From Polynucleobacter sp. MWH-Braz-FAM2G (GTDB lineage: Bacteria > Pseudomonadota > Gammaproteobacteria > Burkholderiales > Burkholderiaceae): a DNA stretch of 64,000 nt. A model generated the notes under the pieces. That model made no database searches and was not told where the DNA came from. It saw only the letters and a program-made list of their open reading frames with translations. Where the stretch lies: assembly GCF_018687635.1 (NCBI RefSeq), contig NZ_CP061300.1, forward strand, positions 992,001-1,056,000, in the 5' to 3' direction. A program made the position numbers and the translations under genes. Of this stretch, positions 10,896 through 19,144 are shown piece after piece. How positions within the stretch are numbered: position 1 is the stretch's first letter; each line of letters opens with the position of its first letter.

Positions 10896-11552
10896 ATGCC
10901 TGTTAATAGTGAACCTCACCAAAATACCCCCTTACGCCTAGCCATCTTGATACTGGCTGCAGGCGAGGGGAGTCGTTTGGGTGGTTATCCCAAGGCTTTG
11001 TTAAAAAAGGATGGGGATACATTATTAAAACGTTTTATTAGTTCCACACAAACACTTTGCCCAATCGAGACTTTGGTTGTTACCGGTTTTTACTCGGAAA
11101 AAATTGAAGCGGAAATTCAATTGCTTCAGCAGGAAATCAAAAGTCCAATAACTTGGGTGCAAAATTTAAATCCAGCAATGGGTCAATCATCTTCTGTACG
11201 CTTAGGCATCACATCACTTAAAAGTGACTATGACGTTTTGTTAATTGCTTTATGCGATCAACCTAATATTGGTGCCGATGAAATTGACGCTTTGCTAGAG
11301 CAATTCAATCAGTTATCTAAAGGGCAAGAAATTGTGCTGCCGATGGTCAATCAGCAGCGCGGTAACCCCGTATTATTTTCACGAAGGGTGATGAATCAAA
11401 TCCTAACAACTCCAGAGATGGTTTGCCGATCCTATATGGACCAACATCCAGAGATTGTTCATGGCTTTATTACTGACAATCAAGCTTATGTACTGGATGT
11501 CGATACATTGAGCGACATCCAGAAGCTCGGACTTGATTCTATTGAGTCTTAA
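10896..11552 (+). CDS. MobA-like (MocA-type) nucleotidyltransferase
   Basis: A 218-residue NTP-transferase of the group that adds CMP or GMP to molybdenum cofactor. The glycine-rich nucleotide loop is LAAGEGSRLGGYPKALL (about residues 20-36), and the metal-binding region is LIALCDQPNI (about 112-121). Next to an XdhC gene, the likely role is making the cytosine dinucleotide cofactor (MocA type) used by CoxL/aldehyde-dehydrogenase-type hydroxylases. Related sugar-nucleotide transferases share the fold, so the substrate is an inference from the neighbour. Confidence 0.82.
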   Translation: MPVNSEPHQNTPLRLAILILAAGEGSRLGGYPKALLKKDGDTLLKRFISSTQTLCPIETLVVTGFYSEKIEAEIQLLQQEIKSPITWVQNLNPAMGQSSSVRLGITSLKSDYDVLLIALCDQPNIGADEIDALLEQFNQLSKGQEIVLPMVNQQRGNPVLFSRRVMNQILTTPEMVCRSYMDQHPEIVHGFITDNQAYVLDVDTLSDIQKLGLDSIES

Positions 11553-11559
11553 TTGACTT

Positions 11560-12018
11560 TTAAATCTCTGCGATTAATTCAATTTCAACGCATGCTCCAA
11601 GAGGTATTTGAGCTACACCAAAGGCGCTGCGTGCATGTTTACCAGCATCACCAAAAACTTCGAAAAGCAATTCAGAGCAACCGTTGACGACTAGATGTTG
11701 TTCAGTATAGCTATCTGTTGAGTTCACTAAACCCATTACTTTAGTGATGCGCTTGACCTTATCCAAAGAGCCTAAATGGTTTTGTAGTGTGGATATTAAA
11801 TCGATAGCGATCGAACGCGCCGCTGTTTTGCCAGTCTTTGTATCCATATCCTTGCCAAGTTTTCCGACCCAAGGCTTGCCATCTCGTTTGGCAATATGAC
11901 CCGATAAAAAAACAGTGTTGCCGCTTGTGACTGCCATGACATAAGCTGCAGCAGCCTGTCCTGGTGGTGGCAAATCAATTCCGAGGGATTTAAGGCGTTC
12001 GCTAATTGTTGTGCTCAT
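11560..12018 (-). CDS. RidA/YjgF family protein
   Basis: A 152-residue member of the RidA/YER057c/UK114 superfamily, trimeric proteins; the archetype RidA hydrolyses reactive enamine/imine intermediates. The conserved C-terminal stretch KHARSAFGVAQIPLGACVEIELIAEI holds the arginine used by active members. The N-terminus (SERLKSLGIDLPPPGQAAAAYVMAVTSGNTVFLSGHIA) fits the longer subgroup of about 150 residues, whose substrates are mostly unknown. The gene converges with the MobA-like gene, seven bases apart. Its 5' leader is pyrimidine-rich with no clear Shine-Dalgarno. Confidence 0.9.
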   Translation of the reverse strand: MSTTISERLKSLGIDLPPPGQAAAAYVMAVTSGNTVFLSGHIAKRDGKPWVGKLGKDMDTKTGKTAARSIAIDLISTLQNHLGSLDKVKRITKVMGLVNSTDSYTEQHLVVNGCSELLFEVFGDAGKHARSAFGVAQIPLGACVEIELIAEI

Positions 12019-12111
12019 GATGTAAGTAGAAAGATTAAATTAAAAGAAAAAAAGTATGAAACGAATAGGAAATACAGAGAAAAAGAGATTGCGAATCCCA
12101 ACACCTAAATC

Positions 12112-13287
12112 TTACTTGGAAAGCTGGCGCATAGCACTTTCAAGGCCATTTAAAGTTACTGGATACATGCGGCCTTTCATGAGATTTTGCATGATGTCAA
12201 TGGATTGACGGTATTGCCAGATTGACTCGGGCTCTGGGTTAAGCCAGGCAAAGTGTGGGAAGTGATCTATCAACCGATTGATCCATACGGCGCCAGCTTC
12301 TTTATTGTTGTACTCGACTGATCCATTGGGGCTTAATATTTCATAGGGAGACATCGTCGCATCTCCAACAAATATCAATTTATAGTCTGGTCCATATTTA
12401 TTGATAATGTCTTGTGTGGGGGTAACTTGGTCACGTCTGCGACGATTACTTTGCCATAAGTTCTCATAAACACAGTTATGAAAATAGTAATGCTCAAGGT
12501 GCTTAAATTCAGCCTTTGCAGCAGAGAATAATTCAGCAATCCGTTGAATGTGATCATCCATTGAGCCGCCCACATCCATCAACAGCAACACCTTGACCTG
12601 ATTATGGCGTTCAGGTCGCATTTGAATATCAAGCATGCCAGCATTAGCTGCAGTTGAATGAATGGTCTTATCTAAATCGAGCTCAAGAGCCGATCCCTCG
12701 CGAGCAAAACGACGTAAGCGACGTAATGCAACTTTAATATTGCGCGTTCCTAGGGCTAAATCACTGTCATAGTCTTTAAATTCTCGCGCTTCCCAAACTT
12801 TGATGGCGGTTCTATTGCCAGCACTTTCGCCACCAATCCGAATGCCTTCAGGGTGATATCCGCTATGACCAAATGGTGAGGAGCCACCAGCGCCAATCCA
12901 TTTATTTCCACCACCATGCCATTCTTTTTGCTCTTTTAAAAGTTCTTCGAGTCGTTTTTGAAGGGCCTCAGGGCCGCCTAATTTTTGAAGCGCCGCTTTT
13001 TCTTCTTCAGTTAACACTCTTTGAAGTTTCTTTTCTAGCCAGTCCAACGGAATATCTGGTGAGAGGGCAATGATTTGCTCAATCCCATTAAAGTAGCTGC
13101 CAAAGACTTGATCAAAGCGATCAAAGTGCTGCTCATCCTTAATCAATGTCATGCGAGCAAGTTGATAAAACTCATCAATAGATGGATTGATTACGCCTGA
13201 TTTCAATGCTTCCAAAAGAGTTAAAAACTCTCTAACAGAAACAGGCACTTTCGCCTCTTTCAGGTTCAGGAAGAATTGAATCAACAT
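12112..13287 (-). CDS. VWA domain protein, CoxE-like
   Basis: A 391-residue protein of the CoxE-like von Willebrand A family. The VWA domain starts near residue 228 with KVLLLMDVGGSMDDHI; the MIDAS motif reads DxGxS where the classic form is DxSxS, so one metal ligand is replaced by glycine. The N-terminal half is a charged helical region. It follows the MoxR ATPase gene by 39 bp on the same strand; such MoxR-VWA pairs act as chaperone-like machines that help insert metals or assemble enzymes (CoxD/CoxE for CO dehydrogenase). The client is unknown here. XdhC and MobA-like genes are close by. Confidence 0.88.
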   Translation of the reverse strand: MLIQFFLNLKEAKVPVSVREFLTLLEALKSGVINPSIDEFYQLARMTLIKDEQHFDRFDQVFGSYFNGIEQIIALSPDIPLDWLEKKLQRVLTEEEKAALQKLGGPEALQKRLEELLKEQKEWHGGGNKWIGAGGSSPFGHSGYHPEGIRIGGESAGNRTAIKVWEAREFKDYDSDLALGTRNIKVALRRLRRFAREGSALELDLDKTIHSTAANAGMLDIQMRPERHNQVKVLLLMDVGGSMDDHIQRIAELFSAAKAEFKHLEHYYFHNCVYENLWQSNRRRRDQVTPTQDIINKYGPDYKLIFVGDATMSPYEILSPNGSVEYNNKEAGAVWINRLIDHFPHFAWLNPEPESIWQYRQSIDIMQNLMKGRMYPVTLNGLESAMRQLSK

Positions 13288-13292
13288 AATTA

Positions 13293-13328
13293 AATGACTT
13301 AACTAATGACTTACTCAATGATTTAATC
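13293..13328. repeat. Three tandem 12-bp units between moxR and the VWA gene
   Basis: The units AATGACTTAACT, AATGACTTACTC and AATGATTTAATC follow one another without spacers. They fill almost the whole intergenic gap and the last one reaches the moxR stop codon. This looks like a short minisatellite that sets the distance between two co-transcribed genes. Confidence 0.55.
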
Positions 13329-14196
13329 AGCGATGATTGCGATTCATCATCACTAAGCGTTCAAATAAATGTATATCTTGTTCGTTTTTTAACAAGGCAC
13401 CATGCAGGGGTGGCACGACAATCTTTTCGTCGTTGCTATATAAAGCATCTGGTGGAATGTCCTCGGCCAATAAAAGCTTGAGCCAATCTATCAACTCAGA
13501 TGTAGAGGGCTTCTTTTTAAGTCCTGGTAGTGAGCGAATTTGATAAAAGGCTTTAAGTGCGGCATCCAAAAGTTCTTGCTTGATGTTGGGATGGTGAACA
13601 TCAACGATGCTTTGCATAGTTTGGGCATCGGGAAAGGTAATGTAATGAAAAAAGCAGCGCCTCAAAAAAGCATCCGGCAATTCTTTTTCATTATTTGAGG
13701 TGATGATGACCAAAGGGCGATGTTTTGCCTTGATCAACTCTCGGGTTTCATATACATAAAACTCCATTCGATCAATCTCGCGCAATAAGTCATTTGGAAA
13801 TTCGATATCCGCTTTGTCAATTTCATCGATCAATAACACCGTAGGTTCATTCGCTTCAAAAGCTTGCCAAAGAACGCCTTTTACAATGTAGTTGCGAATA
13901 TCTTTTACTTTTTCATCGCCTAATTGTGAGTCACGTAAACGACTAACGGCATCGTACTCATAGAGCCCTTGCTGTGCTTTGGTAGTTGACTTGATATGCC
14001 ACTGAAGGAGTGGCATATTCAGAGCGGCCGCCACTTCTTCGGCAAGCATGGTTTTTCCAGTGCCTGGCTCACCCTTAATTAGCAAAGGTCTTTGGAGCGC
14101 AATTGCAGCGTTAACAGCTAGCTTTAGGTCGTCTGTCGCAACATAGCTTTGACTGCCGGAAAAGCGATTTTGGGATGTGGAAGTGGATTTACTCAT
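13327..14196 (-). CDS. MoxR family AAA+ ATPase, CoxD-like
   Basis: An AAA+ ATPase of the MoxR family, about 289 residues from the chosen start. Walker A is GEPGTGKTML, Walker B is VLLIDEIDKAD, and sensor 1 is VIITSNNEKELPDAFLRRC. An upstream in-frame ATG at 14229 exists, but homology begins after MSKSTSTSQ, so 14196 is preferred. It pairs with the VWA gene directly downstream; MoxR-VWA pairs work as ATP-driven maturation factors. With XdhC and a MobA-like enzyme nearby, a role in assembling a molybdenum hydroxylase is plausible but not proved. Confidence 0.9.
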   Translation of the reverse strand: MSKSTSTSQNRFSGSQSYVATDDLKLAVNAAIALQRPLLIKGEPGTGKTMLAEEVAAALNMPLLQWHIKSTTKAQQGLYEYDAVSRLRDSQLGDEKVKDIRNYIVKGVLWQAFEANEPTVLLIDEIDKADIEFPNDLLREIDRMEFYVYETRELIKAKHRPLVIITSNNEKELPDAFLRRCFFHYITFPDAQTMQSIVDVHHPNIKQELLDAALKAFYQIRSLPGLKKKPSTSELIDWLKLLLAEDIPPDALYSNDEKIVVPPLHGALLKNEQDIHLFERLVMMNRNHR

Positions 14197-14326
14197 GTGC
14201 TTGCCTAAATAAGTGCAGGGGATAAGCATTTAAGTATAGGTAAATGAGGCAAATCTTTCAGTATTTCTACTGATTTTGGGCTTCAAAATGGCGGGAAGGG
14301 CGTCTGTCCGCTATACTCTTCCAAAA

Positions 14327-14340
14327 TTGATTTAAATCAA
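14327..14340. promoter_or_regulatory. FNR/ANR-type binding site
   Basis: TTGAT-TTAA-ATCAA matches the FNR consensus (TTGAT-N4-ATCAA) at every fixed position. It lies 21 bp before the first cytochrome c gene. A TATACT element at 14312-14317 would put the transcription start inside or just before the box, a place where an FNR-type protein would repress rather than activate. The regulator itself is not in the window. Confidence 0.55.
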
Positions 14341-14360
14341 ACTCATAAATACTGATTTCT

Positions 14361-14726
14361 ATGAAAAAACTCTCCATTCTTTCTCAATTGGCCGTGACTA
14401 CAGCTTTAGTTTTTGCTGGTTCTGCTGCACAGGCTGATGAAGTTAAAGGCAATGCCGCTGCAGGTAATGGCAAGGTTTGGCTTTGTGTTGGTTGCCATTC
14501 CATCCCTGACTATCGCGCTGATTACCCATTGGTTTACAAAGTTCCAATGTTGGGCGGTCAAAATGCTGCTTATATCGCTAGCGCATTGGCTGCCTATAAG
14601 AAGGGTGAAAGAAAGCATCCAACTATGCGTTCAATCGCTGCCAGTTTGTCTGACCAAGATATGGCTGATATCAGCGAATACTATGCTGCGCAGACTGCCA
14701 GCTCACCTAACAACCCATTGAAGTGA
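14361..14726 (+). CDS. Periplasmic class I cytochrome c (first of a pair)
   Basis: A 121-residue exported monohaem cytochrome. Residues 1-25 are a signal peptide ending SAAQA, followed by the haem site CVGCH (42-46). The likely axial methionine is in PTMRSIAASL. The spacing and the pattern LGGQNAAYIASALAAYKKGERKHPTM resemble c553/c4-type electron carriers. It is followed 31 bp later by a second cytochrome gene, so the two probably work as a pair that feeds an oxidase or accepts electrons from a periplasmic or membrane dehydrogenase. Upstream is a perfect FNR box, hinting at oxygen control. Confidence 0.9.
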   Translation: MKKLSILSQLAVTTALVFAGSAAQADEVKGNAAAGNGKVWLCVGCHSIPDYRADYPLVYKVPMLGGQNAAYIASALAAYKKGERKHPTMRSIAASLSDQDMADISEYYAAQTASSPNNPLK

Positions 14727-14757
14727 TTCAACGATCAAGATACATAGAGATACTTTT

Positions 14758-15111
14758 ATGAAATTCGCACTTATTACTGCAGTTTTGCTCTCCAGCATTG
14801 GTTTGGTTAACGTAGCAAACGCTGCCAGCGTGGATAAAGGTCAGGCATTGGTTGAGAAGGCTAATTGCGCTTCCTGCCATGGCGCTGGTCTAAATGCTCC
14901 AATTCTGCCTGCTTACCCAAAGCTGGCGGGTCAATACTCTGATTACTTGTACTACGCTCTTAAGGCATACAAAGTGGGTAACAGTAATGCTCAATATGGT
15001 CGCAATAATGCAATCATGGGCTCACAAGTCCAAAACTTTAGCGATGCAGACTTGCAAGATATCGCTGCATACATAGCGTCATTGCCAGGGAATTTTGTAA
15101 TTAAGAAATAA
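14758..15111 (+). CDS. Periplasmic class I cytochrome c (second of a pair)
   Basis: A 117-residue exported monohaem cytochrome. The signal peptide spans about residues 1-22 (ending VANA), the haem motif CASCH is at 37-41, and the likely methionine ligand is in NAIMGSQVQNF. YPKLAGQYSDYLYYALKAYKVG is the usual c4/c553 helix pattern and parallels the same segment of the preceding cytochrome, so the genes probably arose by duplication. It ends in a good intrinsic terminator, closing a two-gene operon. Confidence 0.9.
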   Translation: MKFALITAVLLSSIGLVNVANAASVDKGQALVEKANCASCHGAGLNAPILPAYPKLAGQYSDYLYYALKAYKVGNSNAQYGRNNAIMGSQVQNFSDADLQDIAAYIASLPGNFVIKK

Positions 15112-15137
15112 AATTGCTGGTATAGAAAACATAACAA

Positions 15138-15173
15138 AAAGGCTTAGAAGATTCATCTAAGCCTTTGTTTTTA
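15138..15173 (+). terminator. Rho-independent terminator after the cytochrome pair
   Basis: An 11-bp stem AAAGGCTTAGA/TCTAAGCCTTT with a 7-base loop is followed by GTTTTT. It lies 27 bp after the second cytochrome stop and before the convergent GntR gene, and can also work in the other direction thanks to the A-run on its left side. Confidence 0.85.
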
Positions 15174-15186
15174 TGTGATTTATTTT

Positions 15187-15825
15187 TTAGCGTAGGGCTT
15201 CTAAGCCTCTTGCCAAGTGCTCGCGCATAGTTAATTCCGCAGCCTTTTCATCCCTTTTTAATAGCGCTCTCAGAATCTCTCGATGTTCAACTAATGAGCT
15301 TTGGAGTCTTCCTGTGCTGGTAAGAGAGTCTCTGCGGTGCAGTTTTAGCACTTTACGTAAGTCGTTAATCACGCCGTTCATCCAGCGATTTCCGGCAATT
15401 TCTTGTATTAATTCATGGAATTTGCCATTGATTTCGAAAAATTGCTCTAGATCCCGATCGGCAGCCGCTTTCTCCAATCGGTGATGAAGGTGGTCCAACA
15501 GGTTTAACTCAGCTTCTGTCGCCTTTAATGCTGCTTCTTTTGCAGCTTGACCCTCAAGCAAGGAGAGGACAGTAAATATCTGTTCTAAATCTTTCCTGAC
15601 AACCTCAGTTACATAAGCTCCGCGTCGCATTTTGATAGTGACGAGGCCCTCAGACGCCAAAACTTTGATGGCTTCTCGCATAGGCGTGCGACTAATGCCA
15701 AATTGATCAGCAAGCGATTGCTCGTCAAGCCAGCTTCCAGGCGAAAGTTGCTTGCTAAATATTTGCTCTCGAAGCCTGTCGGCAACGTCTTCGTATAGAG
15801 GTCTATTATTCAGTTTTGTATTCAT
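15187..15825 (-). CDS. GntR family regulator, FadR/FCD type
   Basis: A transcriptional regulator of about 212 residues with an N-terminal winged helix (LYEDVADRLREQIF, then DQFGISRTPMREAIKVLASEGLVTI) and a C-terminal all-helical FCD ligand domain (FFEINGKFHELIQEIAGN, with histidines in the usual metal/ligand positions). An upstream in-frame start at 15855 would lie in its own promoter, so ATG 15825 is preferred. It diverges from the propionyl-CoA/methylmalonyl-CoA operon and is the obvious candidate to control it. A 22-bp palindrome covering its start codon and touching its -10 box indicates self-repression. Confidence 0.9.
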   Translation of the reverse strand: MNTKLNNRPLYEDVADRLREQIFSKQLSPGSWLDEQSLADQFGISRTPMREAIKVLASEGLVTIKMRRGAYVTEVVRKDLEQIFTVLSLLEGQAAKEAALKATEAELNLLDHLHHRLEKAAADRDLEQFFEINGKFHELIQEIAGNRWMNGVINDLRKVLKLHRRDSLTSTGRLQSSLVEHREILRALLKRDEKAAELTMREHLARGLEALR

Positions 15826-15838
15826 AATTATGAATACA
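15817..15838. promoter_or_regulatory. Palindromic operator of the GntR regulator
   Basis: A perfect 22-bp palindrome with half-site TGTATTCATAA. It starts directly after the GntR -10 box and covers the GntR start codon, a position suited to autorepression. Its form (long, AT-rich, TGTA...TACA ends) fits FCD-type GntR proteins. Confidence 0.72.
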
Positions 15839-15865
15839 TTATGTAGACAAAACAAAAATTGTCAA
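15838..15865 (-). promoter_or_regulatory. Sigma-70 promoter of the GntR gene
   Basis: On the reverse strand TTGACA (15865-15860) is followed by 16 bases and CATAAT (15843-15838). Transcription would begin inside the adjoining palindrome. The -35 is an exact consensus match. Confidence 0.65.
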
Positions 15866-15919
15866 GCAGAATGTAGGGACATTTCGATGCAATGCAACAA
15901 AAATTAACCGGGAGTTTTT

Positions 15920-18094
15920 GTGAGTTCTAAAGAAAAAAATTCATGGCCATCATTTCCTGACGCTAGTCTAGATGCTTGGAAAAAGTCAGCACAGAAATCG
16001 GCCCCTAATGGCGATGTTGATTCGTTGGGTTGGAAAACGCCCGATGGCATTCATTTAAAGGCTTTATACACATCATCCGATATTGAAGGTCTTAATTACA
16101 CCGATACGCTACCTGGATTTGAGCCATTTGTTCGTGGACCTCAAGCAACGATGTACTCAGTTAGACCTTGGACAATTCGTCAGTACGCTGGCTTTTCAAC
16201 AGCAGAAGAATCAAATGCTTTTTATCGCAAGGCATTAGCTGCAGGTGGTCAGGGTGTGTCTGTTGCATTTGACTTGGCTACGCACCGTGGATACGACTCG
16301 GATCATCCACGTGTTACAGGTGATGTTGGTAAGGCTGGAGTTGCGATCGACTCTGTTGAAGATATGAAGATCTTGTTTGATGGCATTCCATTAGACAAAG
16401 TTTCTGTTTCAATGACGATGAATGGCGCCGTGTTGCCCGTATTGGCTGGTTATATTGTTGCTGGTGAAGAGCAAGGCGTAAAGCAAGAACAACTCTCTGG
16501 AACAATTCAGAACGATATTCTGAAAGAGTTCATGGTGCGCAACACCTACATTTACCCGCCAGAACCTTCTATGCGCATTATTGGTGACATTATTGAATAC
16601 ACCGCTAAGCATATGCCGAAGTTCAACTCGATTTCTATTTCGGGTTATCACATGCAAGAAGCTGGCGCCAATCAAGTATTGGAGCTGGCTTTTACTTTGG
16701 CCGACGGTAAAGAGTATGTGAAGACTGCACTTGCAAAAGGTTTGGATGTTGACGGCTTTGCGGGTCGCTTATCTTTCTTCTTTGCAATTGGTATGAACTT
16801 CTACTTAGAGGTTGCTAAGTTGCGCGCTGCGAGATTGTTATGGTGGCGCATCATGAAATCATTCGAGCCAAAGAATCCAAAATCATTGATGCTGCGCACG
16901 CACTGTCAAACTTCAGGCTGGTCTTTAACTGAGCAAGATCCCTACAACAACGTGGTGAGAACAACTGTTGAGGCGATGGCAGCAGTATTCGGTGGTACAC
17001 AGTCACTGCATACCAATTCATTGGATGAGGCAATTGCGCTTCCTTCCGAATTCTCAAGCCGTATTGCGCGTAATACTCAATTGATTCTTCAAGAAGAGAC
17101 TCATATTCCGAGTGTGATCGATCCATGGGCTGGTTCTTACATGATGGAGAATCTCACGCAAGAGATGGCTGATAAGGCTTGGGAAATCATTCAAGAAGTA
17201 GAGGCTATGGGTGGCATGACCAAGGCTGTTGAAAGCGGTTGGGCTAAGCTTAAGATTGAAGCGGCTGCTGCTGAAAAACAAGCCAAGATTGACTCAGGCT
17301 CCGATGTGATCGTTGGTGTAAACAAATACAAGCTTGGCAAAGAAGACTTGGTAGATGTTTTGATGATCGACAACGATAAAGTTCGTGAAGGTCAGGTTGC
17401 GCGTCTTAAAGACATCAAGGCAAAACGCGACACTCAAAAAGTACAAGCAGCATTAGAAGCATTGACGAAGGCTGCCGAAGATAATTCTGGAAACCTATTG
17501 GAATTGTCTGTAAATGCAATTCGTTTGCGTGCAACAGTCGGTGAAGTTTCTGATGCATTGGAAAAGGTTTACGGGCGCCATCGCGCCGATACTCAAAAGG
17601 TGACTGGTGTGTATGCTGCCGCTTATGACTCAGCAGAAGGCTGGGCAAAACTTCAAACAGAAATTGCTGATTTCGCAAAAGACTTTGGACGTCGTCCCCG
17701 TGTGATGATTGCCAAGTTAGGTCAAGATGGTCATGACCGCGGCGCAAAAGTAGTGGCAACTGCTTATGCCGACTTAGGTTTTGACGTTGATATTGGACCT
17801 TTATTCCAAACGCCAGAAGAGTGTGCTCGTCAGGCTATTGAGAACGACGTACATGCTTTGGGGGTTTCCACTTTAGCTGCTGGCCATAAGACATTGGTTC
17901 CTGCCATCATCGCCGAATTGAAGAAACAAGGTGCCGATGACATTATTGTTTTCGTTGGCGGCGTGATCCCAAGACAGGATTATGAATTCCTCTATGAGGC
18001 AGGCGTAAAAGGAATCTACGGTCCTGGTACCCCGATTCCGGCATCTGCCAAGGATGTGCTTGAGCAAATCCGTAAATCTGTTAAACCAGCTTAA
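15920..18094 (+). CDS. Methylmalonyl-CoA mutase, single-chain
   Basis: The B12-dependent mutase that interconverts (R)-methylmalonyl-CoA and succinyl-CoA. At 724 residues it has both the TIM-barrel catalytic domain ([23 protein letters not shown] near 74-97) and the C-terminal cobalamin domain with the DxHxRG motif [11 protein letters not shown] near residue 602. It starts with GTG, five bases after GGGAG. It opens an operon with MeaB, both propionyl-CoA carboxylase subunits and a VOC epimerase-like protein, so flux runs from propionyl-CoA to succinyl-CoA. Expression is probably set by the divergent GntR regulator. Confidence 0.95.
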   Translation: MSSKEKNSWPSFPDASLDAWKKSAQKSAPNGDVDSLGWKTPDGIHLKALYTSSDIEGLNYTDTLPGFEPFVRGPQATMYSVRPWTIRQYAGFSTAEESNAFYRKALAAGGQGVSVAFDLATHRGYDSDHPRVTGDVGKAGVAIDSVEDMKILFDGIPLDKVSVSMTMNGAVLPVLAGYIVAGEEQGVKQEQLSGTIQNDILKEFMVRNTYIYPPEPSMRIIGDIIEYTAKHMPKFNSISISGYHMQEAGANQVLELAFTLADGKEYVKTALAKGLDVDGFAGRLSFFFAIGMNFYLEVAKLRAARLLWWRIMKSFEPKNPKSLMLRTHCQTSGWSLTEQDPYNNVVRTTVEAMAAVFGGTQSLHTNSLDEAIALPSEFSSRIARNTQLILQEETHIPSVIDPWAGSYMMENLTQEMADKAWEIIQEVEAMGGMTKAVESGWAKLKIEAAAAEKQAKIDSGSDVIVGVNKYKLGKEDLVDVLMIDNDKVREGQVARLKDIKAKRDTQKVQAALEALTKAAEDNSGNLLELSVNAIRLRATVGEVSDALEKVYGRHRADTQKVTGVYAAAYDSAEGWAKLQTEIADFAKDFGRRPRVMIAKLGQDGHDRGAKVVATAYADLGFDVDIGPLFQTPEECARQAIENDVHALGVSTLAAGHKTLVPAIIAELKKQGADDIIVFVGGVIPRQDYEFLYEAGVKGIYGPGTPIPASAKDVLEQIRKSVKPA

Positions 18095-18108
18095 TACGGA
18101 CCATAAGC

Positions 18109-19134
18109 ATGCTTGAAGCTGCTGATCAGGCTTTAGTGAATGATCTCACTGATGCGCCATCGCTTAAACAGCGTCGCGCATTAGCGAAGATCATTACTTT
18201 GCTTGAATCAACACGCTTAGATCATCGGCATCGTGCCGATAACGTACTAAATACCTTGTTACCTAAAACAGGTAAATCATTCCGTTTGGGTATTTCAGGT
18301 GTGCCGGGTGTTGGCAAGTCAACCCTCATTGAATCCTTGGGCCTATATCTTATTGAAAAGGGCCACCGCGTTGCTGTATTGGCTATTGATCCTTCATCTA
18401 GTTTGTCCGGAGGCTCAATTCTTGGTGATAAAACGCGCATGGAACGACTTTCTATACTGGAAAATGCGTTCATTCGACCAAGTCCATCTTCATGCACATT
18501 GGGTGGTGTTGCTGAGAAGACGCGTGAGGCGATGTTGGTGGCTGAGGCTGCTGGATTTGATGTGATTATTGTTGAGACGGTGGGTGTAGGGCAAAGCGAG
18601 ATTGCCGTTGCAGGCATGACAGATATGTTTGTGCTCTTACAGCTGCCAAATGCTGGTGATGATCTTCAGGCAATTAAAAAGGGTGTCATGGAGATCGCGG
18701 ATCTCATTGTGATCAATAAAGTGGACATAGATCCTGATGCAGCTATGCGCGCACAACTCTTTATCACCAGCTCACTTCGTTTGCTGGGTTTTCAAGGCAA
18801 CCCCGATCATGCATCGCACGATAAAGAATTTTGGCATCCACAAGTAATGACTTTAAGTGCATTAGAGGGTAAAGGCGTTCCCGAACTTTGGGAAAAAGTC
18901 TCCCATTTCGAGAAACTCCAAAAGGCAAACGGGAAATTTGATGCCCGTCGTCAACAACAAGCAGACGCATGGATGTGGGATCGCATCGATGCTGGATTAA
19001 AAAACGCATTTCGTAGCAATGAGGCAGTGCAAGAGCTCTTACCAAGTTTAAGTGCACAGGTTAACCAAGGAACTATGGCAGCTTCAGTCGCCGCAAGGCG
19101 CTTACTGGAATCCATGGGGCATGAATTTTTCTAA
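18109..19134 (+). CDS. meaB: MeaB-type GTPase chaperone of methylmalonyl-CoA mutase
   Basis: A 341-residue G3E-type P-loop GTPase (old name ArgK/LAO ATPase) that gates cobalamin loading and protects the mutase from inactivation. Walker A is GVPGVGKST (64-72), the switch region is VETVGVGQSE, and the base-specificity motif is NKVD in IVINKVDIDPD. It lies 14 bp after the mutase gene, as in most organisms. The C-terminal helical dimerisation arm is present (ARRQQQADAWMWDRIDAGLK onward). Confidence 0.93.
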   Translation: MLEAADQALVNDLTDAPSLKQRRALAKIITLLESTRLDHRHRADNVLNTLLPKTGKSFRLGISGVPGVGKSTLIESLGLYLIEKGHRVAVLAIDPSSSLSGGSILGDKTRMERLSILENAFIRPSPSSCTLGGVAEKTREAMLVAEAAGFDVIIVETVGVGQSEIAVAGMTDMFVLLQLPNAGDDLQAIKKGVMEIADLIVINKVDIDPDAAMRAQLFITSSLRLLGFQGNPDHASHDKEFWHPQVMTLSALEGKGVPELWEKVSHFEKLQKANGKFDARRQQQADAWMWDRIDAGLKNAFRSNEAVQELLPSLSAQVNQGTMAASVAARRLLESMGHEFF

Positions 19135-19144
19135 GGAGTAGGAA

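Noticed and set aside
12019..12111. Small gene or RNA between ridA and the VWA gene
   Set aside because: The stretch is a purine-rich run on the plus strand with no hairpin, start signal or conserved frame.
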